DNA from: Paludibacteraceae bacterium
GTDB lineage: Bacteria; Bacteroidota; Bacteroidia; Bacteroidales; Paludibacteraceae
NCBI GenBank assembly: GCA_016280845.1
Contig: JAEEHO010000138.1
Coordinates: forward strand, 1 to 35,448
DNA length: 35,448 nucleotides
Reading direction: 5' to 3'
The notes below the pieces were generated by a model. It searched no databases. It saw only the letters and a program-made list of their open reading frames with translations, and was not told where the DNA came from. A program made the translations under genes and the position numbers. This document shows, piece by piece, positions 29,201-35,114 of this stretch. Position 1 is the stretch's first letter. Each line of letters begins with the position of its first letter.

Positions 29201-29483
29201 CACCAGTATGTTCGGTCAACCGGGCGCACCGAGCTACAGCCGTTTCAATGTATCGAGCAACGGTATCGAAATCAAGTCGTACAAGACAGACGAATACGGT
29301 AACTCGACACTCTATAACACTGTCAATATTGTAAACAGCAAGCAACCGTCCGTGACCACCGGACTGGAAAATGCAGCGACAGACAGAGAGTTCCGCGGGG
29401 GTGAGAAATTCATCCGTGACGGACAACTATATATCCGCATTGACGGCGAGACATACAATGTCTTCGGTCAGAAAGTAGATTGA
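26205..29483 (+). CDS. Secreted beta-helix + BIG2-like + Fn3/PAP-N-like + metallophosphoesterase (member 6) with short C-terminal motif
   Basis: Start reassigned to ATG 26205 (MRKIVLILTICASTLNALA). YMSDSHI, FPGDFVDTG, VTDGNHDDS, LAHKTIFSGAGHH, QGHDHCYE; C-term KFIRDGQLYIRIDGETYNVFGQKVD. Confidence 0.88.
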   Translation: MRKIVLILTICASTLNALATTYYVKPDGNNNNDGKSWSKAKKTISGALGSATVGDEIHVAQGTYNEQLSLADGVAIKGGYNTSDERNIDKYQTIIDGTGIASTSYLIVRYLPKNATYVTNPILLEGLVIQNSNSSAWGTGTLFLRGNMTVNRCHFRNCKSTNTDPGAGAIYIENDDAPNAAIVSNCIFELCEGYKSAAIYNNHANGTIENCIFRGCTGTYAVVRNYKAGGIVRNCLFHNNTIIESSAKGAVENNGLMINCTVCNNFSTGYAGVTTNSGGKTYNCVFWGNKAADGFTSAVNYISSSSSSSHNVADEGTSSSKFLSLSLAANNYDAAGPNFGNPTAFVGAPTTDAEKTAMQNADFSLTAASTALLNKGTSTNAPSTDINGTARPKENGYDIGCYEYDPNAASVALQGIQIMQDTLYVSIGASGAFTVIYTPGNATNKQLNWTIDDTSIATINGGLVTGVTVGKTKAHATSVDGGFTDEAVVVIRPKAYPHEVLDADANYHIEDYTVPTFIEFLVAKENARIDSFTCKDMSIITEKLAIFAEKKANLKSKYEPYNMIANFNGDPKTHMAFCWFTNGGVTNGKVQLVAKANAKATDFSGSNVIEVNATATTTNPLHYTPIQPTESEKYDICTAAGLPRDQYFTYVSHKALAENLTPGTTYSWRVGYSGHWSEIGQFKTKDANQGDFSFIYMSDSHIQDYEYIEQARQCSEAAVKNENNVSFCVFPGDFVDTGGETNSEWQWERWFEESTKPVIMKMPLVVTDGNHDDSKLDNYDYHFNTDWGFYNGAQTKPQFKGITYSFVYGDVLFLVYSLQDWWRAKGSSDKNMVSSYITTDIRNWFLDQVAAYPNTKYRVTLAHKTIFSGAGHHVDDETPLLRELMLPILKECQIDLAIQGHDHCYEIIGPVNPDTRTVVSGAVSGVQTVSTGGKNENMTGKAGGTFTTDEGTVYFVGATCGRKRYSPRTRAKLEEEYTTDASILFDGKHHNVNNYFDLFTSMFGQPGAPSYSRFNVSSNGIEIKSYKTDEYGNSTLYNTVNIVNSKQPSVTTGLENAATDREFRGGEKFIRDGQLYIRIDGETYNVFGQKVD

Positions 29484-29489
29484 TAATAA

Positions 29490-29531
29490 CGGGCACTCCC
29501 AAACTCTTCCTAACGATTGAGGGAGTGCCCG
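29490..29531 (+). terminator. Hairpin CGGGCACTCCC / GGGAGTGCCCG
   Basis: Perfect 11-bp inverted repeat 7 nt after the stop of member 6; loop ~20 nt; no strong T-tract. Confidence 0.55.
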
Positions 29532-29566
29532 TCTATTACTAAACACACACTAAAAAACAATAAGCA

Positions 29567-29671
29567 ATGAAAACTCATTTAGCCTTATTATTCGCTTATT
29601 ATCCGCAACGGCAATAATATATCCGCATAGACGGCAAGACGTACAACGCGCTTGGCGAGATTGTGGAATAA
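29567..29671 (+). pseudogene. Relic of a further array member: start-like codon plus intact C-terminal tail YIRIDGKTYNALGEIVE*
   Basis: 29618..29671 translates to YIRIDGKTYNALGEIVE-stop, matching the family C-terminus (YIRIDGKTYDVLGQEVK in member 7). It is preceded by ATG AAA ACT CAT TTA GCC... (MKTHLALLFAYYPQRQ*) and a stop; the rest of the gene is absent. Confidence 0.7.
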
Positions 29672-29715
29672 ACAATATTTTTTTCATTTAATTTTAATTA
29701 CTAATTACAAAAAAC

Positions 29716-32700
29716 ATGAAACGATTGTTTTTATTATTGACGGTCTGCGCATCTGCGTTGTACTCGTCAGCCGGTTATCGTTATGTCAGCCAAACAAGCG
29801 GTGACAACAACAATGATGGACTGTCGTGGGCGACAGCCAAGAAAACTATTACGGCAGGTATCGGTGTAGCCTCGTCAGGCGACAGTGTGCTTGTCGCAGC
29901 CGGCACCTACAATGAGAGTGTCAGCATGGTAGACGGTGTTGCCATTCTTGGAGGTTACAACGCTGCAACCGGCGAGCGCGACATTGACAAATACGAGTCC
30001 ATCGTGGATGGTACAGGTATTAGTTCTAACTTGGTTGTTAAGTACTCACCAAACCCCGAAGTCCGCATTCTTTTTGAGGGTTTTACCGTTCAAAATGCCA
30101 ACAATGCACAATGGGGTTCGCCAACTATCTATCTGCGCGCCAACATAACTATTAACCGCTGTCACATTCGTAATTGCAAAGCGAATGACACAGATACCGG
30201 CGCAGGCGCTGTCTATATTGACACAAAAGCAGAGACTAACCCTCCCGCAATCATCAGCAATTGTCTCATTGAGTTTTGCGAGGGATCGAAGGGTGCAACC
30301 GCTATCTACAACAAGGGCGGTATTATCGAGAACTGTATTATCCGCGGTTGTACAGGCGAACGAAATGTTATCCGCAACTATAACGCAGTCAGCACTGTTC
30401 GCAACTGTCTGATATACAACAACACCATCATCGGAACCGGAAGCCGAGGCGCTATCGAGAACAACAAGGGTCTGGTGGTAAACAATACCGTTTGTAACAA
30501 CTACGCTCCTGACTACGCAGGTATCAAGGGCGACGAGAGCGGCAAGAACTACAACAATATATTCTGGGGCAACAAGTCCGCTGACGGATTTGGAGAGGCA
30601 ACCAACTATATATCGAGTGGCAGTGCGTCGAGCCATAACGTAGCAGACCAGGGTGTTGCCGAGAGCAAGTTCCTGAGTGTCTCGCTGGCAACAAACAATT
30701 TCGCAGCAGACGGTCCGAACTTCAGCAACCCGACTTCGTTTGCCGGTGCGCCGACATCTTACGCAGACACTATCGCTATGCTGAATGCCGACTTCACTCT
30801 GACGGCTGCTTCGACCGCACTGTTGAACAACGGTTTGGCATCCCAAGCACCGGAGACAGACATCAATGGCACAGCACGTCCGATTGGAGAAGGTGTAGAT
30901 ATGGGTTGCTACGAATATAACCCGGGTGCGGCTGCTGTTGCGCTGACAGGAGCAACTATTCTGCAAGATACGATCTGGGTATCCGTGGGCACATCGGGCG
31001 CATTTGCCGTGCTGTTTACTCCGTCTAACGCTACCAACAAGCGCACCAACTGGACCATTGACGATGAGACTATCGCTACCATCAGCAACGGTTTGGTTTC
31101 CGGTGTAAAGGTTGGTACTACCGTAGCACGCATGACTTCGGTGGACGGTAACTTCACCGACACCGCAGTAGTGGTTATCCGTCCTTGGATCTTCCCGAAC
31201 GAAGTGCTGGCTGCCGATACACTCTACAAGATGGGTGAATATACCATTCCGTCATTCATCGAGTTCCTCGTTGCCAAGGAGGAAGCACGTATCGACAGTT
31301 TGACATGCAAGGACCTGAACGTCATCAGCGAAAAACTGGCCGCTATGAATGCTATGATCGGTAAACTCAAAACTAAGGAAGAGCCATACAACCTGATTGC
31401 CAATATCAACGGCGATCCTAAGACGCACATGGCGTTCTGCTGGTTTACCAACGAAGGTATCAAAGAGGGCAAGGTGCAACTTCTGCCGAAGGCTAATGCG
31501 ACCGCAGAAGACTTTGCATCGATAAACGGTGTGATCACCGTTCCGGCAACAGCCACCACTACTGTTCCGTTGCACTACACTCCTATTCAGCCAAGCGAGA
31601 GCCCGAAGTACGATATCTGTACCGCAGCCGGTCTGCCACGTAATACCTATTTCACCTACGAGAGCCACAAGGCTTTGGCAGAGAACCTGACACCTGGTAC
31701 AACCTACAGTTGGCGTGTCGGCTTCGACGGTCACTGGAGCGCTATCGGTCAATTCAAGACACAGGCTGCCAACCAAGGCGATTTCTCGTTCATCTATATG
31801 TCGGACAGCCACATCCAGGATGCAGAGTACATCGAATATGCCAATATGTGTGCAAAGGCGGCAGCCAAGAACGAGAAGGATGTGAATTTCTGCCTCTTCC
31901 CGGGTGACTTTGTAGATACCGGCGATGAGACCAACTCCGAATGGCAATGGGAGCGTTGGTTTGAAGGAGCCATCAATCCTGTGCTGATGAATATGGCAGT
32001 AGTGCCGACGGACGGTAACCACGACGACAGCCCGCTGGACAACTACGACTACCACTTCAATACCGACTGGGGTTTCTACAATGCTGCACAAACCAAGCCG
32101 CAGTTTAAGGGTATCACCTATAGTTTTGTTTACGGTGACGTCCTCTTCCTCGTTTATTCGTTGCAAGACTGGTTCCGTAGCGAACCGGGCGAACATCCGG
32201 AGACATCGATGAAATCAGACTACCTCAAGAACGATGTACGCAACTGGTTCGTACAGCAATGTGCTGCACACCCGAATGTTAAGTACCGTGTGACACTGAG
32301 CCACAAGAATATCTTCTCAGGCGCCGGTCACCACTTGGATTCAGAGACTCCGGTATTGCGTGAAATGATGTTGCCTATTCTGAAGGAATGTGAGATTGAC
32401 CTGGCTATCCAAGGTCACGACCACTGCTACGAAGTGATCGGCCCGATCAACCCGGACACACGTAAGGTGGTAGAAGGAGCAGTAGCAGACGTACAGACTG
32501 TTGCCGTTGAGTCGGAAAAGAATGTTACGGGTAAATCCGGCGGTACGTTTACTACAGATGACGGAACACTCTATTTCATCGGAGCAACCTGTGGTCGCAA
32601 GCGCTATTATCCGCACAACCGCAGCAAACTGGAGAGTGAGTACACCACCAATACCTCCATCTTGTTCGACGACGAGCACCATAACGTAGAAGGTCTGTTT

Positions 32701-32991
32701 GATTTGTTCACCAGTATGTTCGGTCAGCCGGGCGCTCCGAGTTACAGCCGCTTCAATGTGACAAGCGAAGGAATCGAAGTTAAGTCCTACACCACAGACG
32801 AAGAAGGCAACTCTACTCTGTACAACACGATCAATGTGAAACGTACCAAACCGCACACTATTCCGCAGGGTTTCGAAAACGTATCGTCCGAAACCAATGT
32901 TCGCAATGGTGAAAAGTTCATCCGTGACGGAAGGATATACATTCGCATAGACGGTAAGACATATGATGTGCTTGGTCAAGAAGTAAAATAA
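29716..32991 (+). CDS. Secreted beta-helix + BIG2-like + Fn3/PAP-N-like + metallophosphoesterase (member 7) with short C-terminal motif
   Basis: Close paralogue of member 6. YMSDSHI, FPGDFVDTG, PTDGNHDDS, LSHKNIFSGAGHH, QGHDHCYE; C-term KFIRDGRIYIRIDGKTYDVLGQEVK. Confidence 0.88.
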   Translation: MKRLFLLLTVCASALYSSAGYRYVSQTSGDNNNDGLSWATAKKTITAGIGVASSGDSVLVAAGTYNESVSMVDGVAILGGYNAATGERDIDKYESIVDGTGISSNLVVKYSPNPEVRILFEGFTVQNANNAQWGSPTIYLRANITINRCHIRNCKANDTDTGAGAVYIDTKAETNPPAIISNCLIEFCEGSKGATAIYNKGGIIENCIIRGCTGERNVIRNYNAVSTVRNCLIYNNTIIGTGSRGAIENNKGLVVNNTVCNNYAPDYAGIKGDESGKNYNNIFWGNKSADGFGEATNYISSGSASSHNVADQGVAESKFLSVSLATNNFAADGPNFSNPTSFAGAPTSYADTIAMLNADFTLTAASTALLNNGLASQAPETDINGTARPIGEGVDMGCYEYNPGAAAVALTGATILQDTIWVSVGTSGAFAVLFTPSNATNKRTNWTIDDETIATISNGLVSGVKVGTTVARMTSVDGNFTDTAVVVIRPWIFPNEVLAADTLYKMGEYTIPSFIEFLVAKEEARIDSLTCKDLNVISEKLAAMNAMIGKLKTKEEPYNLIANINGDPKTHMAFCWFTNEGIKEGKVQLLPKANATAEDFASINGVITVPATATTTVPLHYTPIQPSESPKYDICTAAGLPRNTYFTYESHKALAENLTPGTTYSWRVGFDGHWSAIGQFKTQAANQGDFSFIYMSDSHIQDAEYIEYANMCAKAAAKNEKDVNFCLFPGDFVDTGDETNSEWQWERWFEGAINPVLMNMAVVPTDGNHDDSPLDNYDYHFNTDWGFYNAAQTKPQFKGITYSFVYGDVLFLVYSLQDWFRSEPGEHPETSMKSDYLKNDVRNWFVQQCAAHPNVKYRVTLSHKNIFSGAGHHLDSETPVLREMMLPILKECEIDLAIQGHDHCYEVIGPINPDTRKVVEGAVADVQTVAVESEKNVTGKSGGTFTTDDGTLYFIGATCGRKRYYPHNRSKLESEYTTNTSILFDDEHHNVEGLFDLFTSMFGQPGAPSYSRFNVTSEGIEVKSYTTDEEGNSTLYNTINVKRTKPHTIPQGFENVSSETNVRNGEKFIRDGRIYIRIDGKTYDVLGQEVK

Positions 32992-33019
32992 TAAAGGCCG
33001 TTGTTCATTATAATCTTTT

Positions 33020-33059
33020 GTTCGCTGTATTCGCTCTAAGTGGGGCGGGTACAGCGAAC
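33020..33059 (+). terminator. Intergenic hairpin (GTTCGCTGTA / TACAGCGAAC), copy 2 of repeated element
   Basis: 10-bp perfect stem just downstream of member 7. A second perfect 10-bp stem, CTTTTGTTTC (33059-33068) / GAAACAAAAG (33077-33086), follows immediately. Confidence 0.5.
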
Positions 33060-33157
33060 TTTTGTTTCGAAAGGCGGAAACAAAAGGTTTAAAACGAAAG
33101 GTTTTTAATGTTCTACAGCATAAAACGGGGCAAAATGGCATAAATTTTAATTTTTAA

Positions 33158-33189
33158 TTTGCGTATATTAAGATAAAGTATTATCTTTG
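33158..33189 (+). promoter_or_regulatory. Bacteroidetes-type promoter (-33 TTTG 33158..33161; -7 TATCTTTG 33182..33189)
   Basis: Consensus TAnnTTTG with a 20-nt spacer, about 90 nt upstream of ATG 33281. Confidence 0.65.
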
Positions 33190-33280
33190 CAACCGAAAAG
33201 AGGAAAAAGTTTTGTTTTTAAAACGATAACCATATTTTTCATTTAACCCAATTATTTAAACTAATAAAAATTCTAATCTT

Positions 33281-34345
33281 ATGAAGAAAATTTTTTCACT
33301 TTGCGCTACGCTGATTGCAGCGCTGGCAATGAATGCTAATGAAATTAACATCCAGCCAGGTCACAATGCTCTTAAGACCGCTATCACAGGTGCTTCTGCC
33401 GGAGATGTCATCATCCTTGCGGATGGTGAATATACAGAGGATGGAGACTTCGATTTGAAGAATCTCACGATCCAGGCTGCAGAAGGAGCTCACCCTGTAA
33501 TTAAACACACCTACTATTTTAAGATAGAGAATGGAGAGAGTGTGACGATTAAAGGCATTAAATTTGACGGAAGTACTTCAACAGACCACTGCCTTCGTTC
33601 ATATACTAACTCAACAGGAACAGAGGACGTGACATTGATTGACTGTGAGTTCACCGGCTATACCAAAGGCTATATAGTTTATACGCAACGCGCTAACAGA
33701 AGATGGAATTCTGTTACCATTCGTAACTGCTATTTTCATAATAACAAACGCAGTGCGATTTATATTACTAACGAGTCAGGTGATAATCAGTCTTGTAATG
33801 CACTAACCATAGAAAACTCCACTTTTGCCAATTTTGAAGAGGCGTATGATGTTATATATTATAATGCTCCAGAAGCAGAACACACTACTTCTCTGAGCAT
33901 AGATCATTGTACTTTCTATGGTCATCCGAAGCGAGCTATTTATTGGCAAAAGTCTGAAAATATTGCAGTAAGCAATTGTATTTTCTCTCAGTCGGCTGAA
34001 AATACCTATAAGTCTGTAGAATGCGTAGGTGGTACGATTTCGAATTGTCTTTCTTATAATACTGCAGGTTATAGTTCAGAAGCAACCAGTACGGATAATA
34101 TTACAGGTGATCCTCAATTTGCAGATGCAGCTAATGGCGACTTGACTTTGGCAGAGACTTCTCCTGCAATCAACGCAGGTACCGATGGTAAGACTCTGGG
34201 TGACTCTCGTTGGTATCCGAAGACCGGAACCGGTATCAGCAACAATACTGTAAGCGCAAAGGCTGTTAAGTTCATTGAGAACGGTCAGCTCATCATCATG
34301 AAGAATGGTGTTAAATATGACATCACCGGCGCTATCGTAAAGTAA
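33281..34345 (+). CDS. Secreted stand-alone right-handed beta-helix protein (DUF4957/DUF5123-like) with short C-terminal motif
   Basis: Signal peptide MKKIFSLCATLIAALAMNA; GHNALKTAITGASAGDVIILADGEYTEDG; C-term KFIENGQLIIMKNGVKYDITGAIVK. Confidence 0.82.
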   Translation: MKKIFSLCATLIAALAMNANEINIQPGHNALKTAITGASAGDVIILADGEYTEDGDFDLKNLTIQAAEGAHPVIKHTYYFKIENGESVTIKGIKFDGSTSTDHCLRSYTNSTGTEDVTLIDCEFTGYTKGYIVYTQRANRRWNSVTIRNCYFHNNKRSAIYITNESGDNQSCNALTIENSTFANFEEAYDVIYYNAPEAEHTTSLSIDHCTFYGHPKRAIYWQKSENIAVSNCIFSQSAENTYKSVECVGGTISNCLSYNTAGYSSEATSTDNITGDPQFADAANGDLTLAETSPAINAGTDGKTLGDSRWYPKTGTGISNNTVSAKAVKFIENGQLIIMKNGVKYDITGAIVK

Positions 34346-34374
34346 TATAGTTCCTCCAAAAGGGAGAAAACACA

Positions 34375-34404
34375 AGCGACTCGCATATGCGGGTCGCTTT
34401 TTTT
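34375..34404 (+). terminator. Rho-independent terminator
   Basis: AGCGACTCGC-ATAT-GCGGGTCGCT stem (one G-T wobble) followed by a T-tract, 30 nt after the stop of the 33281 gene. Confidence 0.85.
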
Positions 34405-34503
34405 GTGGTACTATTGAACCCTAAAGAAAAGATTAATCAATTAAAGTGTCCAAAAAACGGGGTACACAACATGTGTTCTTACGAGTTGATCAGCATAATA
34501 TAT

Positions 34504-34569
34504 CGTTTATCTAACGTATATGTATCGTGTATCTATCGTATATCTATCGTGTATCTATCGTGTTTGTCT
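34504..34569. repeat. 11-bp tandem repeat, 6 imperfect units (CGTGTATCTAT consensus)
   Basis: CGTTTATCTAA CGTATATGTAT CGTGTATCTAT CGTATATCTAT CGTGTATCTAT CGTGTTTGTCT read directly. Confidence 0.85.
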
Positions 34570-34632
34570 CGGGATTAACAGCAGACAAGAGGCAGAAAAA
34601 AAAGGAGAGAGGAAAAGGGAGAGTATCACCTC

Positions 34633-34727
34633 GCTCGCGGAACTCGCGAGCACAGAACAAACTAGCCCCGACACCCCCCGACCCCCTTTTGAAGGGGGAG
34701 AATGGGGAGCGGCGATTGACAATCGCC
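34633..34727. repeat. Cluster of palindromes/hairpins
   Basis: GCTCGCG-gaact-CGCGAGC (34633-34651), CCCCCTTTTGAAGGGGG (from 34682), GGCGATTG-a-CAATCGCC (34711-34727). Confidence 0.7.
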
Positions 34728-34746
34728 TGAAACAAAAGAAAAGAAG

Positions 34747-34902
34747 CCGCCCGAATCCGCCTCGCTAACGCCAAGGCTCACGTGACTGCGGGGAGACCCC
34801 TTGTATGACGTTTTCGCCTTGCGCTACGCTCTCCCCACCGAGTGCACTTTGTTAGCGCTCGTCGAGGCCCCCAGTTAAGATGGCGGATACAAAAGCGGGC
34901 GG
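34747..34902. repeat. Nested inverted-repeat element (~156 bp), possible MITE or structured RNA
   Basis: CCGCCCGAATCCGCC (34747) vs GGCGGATacaaaagCGGGCGG (34882); CGCTAAC (34763) vs GTTAGCG (34851); GGGGAGA (34790) vs TCTCCCC (34830), in nested order. Confidence 0.6.
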
Positions 34903-35000
34903 AATTAAGAATGAAGAAAGAAGAAAGAGAGGCGGGAGGGCGGTTAGATAAAAAAACAATACATAATTATTGTCTATTTAGTCAAAAAATTCAAACATTA

Positions 35001-35032
35001 TTTGTTTGTTTCAAAAAAAAGCAGTAATTTTG
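35001..35032 (+). promoter_or_regulatory. Bacteroidetes-type promoter (-33 TTTG 35001..35004; -7 TAATTTTG 35025..35032)
   Basis: Consensus elements with a 20-nt spacer, 82 nt upstream of ATG 35115. Confidence 0.65.
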
Positions 35033-35114
35033 CGCGGTTGTTTGCGTAGAAAGAAGAAGGAAGCAAATTCAAAAACGGCATTCGTCCGTAAATATTAATT
35101 AAAAGAACAATTTT

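Noticed and set aside
10841-34345. Phage tail-spike/receptor-binding interpretation of the beta-helix proteins
   Set aside because: Each has a Sec signal peptide and most have a T9SS-like tail; no phage structural genes are present in the window.
34504-34569. Possible CRISPR array
   Set aside because: Units are 11 bp and directly contiguous without spacers; no cas genes nearby.
34387-34768. Small + strand ORFs (63-82 aa) over the repeat region
   Set aside because: They simply translate the 11-bp tandem repeat and the hairpin cluster; not credible as coding sequences without expression data.
34747-34902. Known structural RNA (tmRNA, RNase P, SRP, tRNA)
   Set aside because: None of the conserved core sequences I know for these RNAs are visible; left as an unidentified element.
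34842-35027. ORF 34842..35027 (61 aa)
   Set aside because: Overlaps the inverted-repeat element and the promoter region; no signal peptide or domain.
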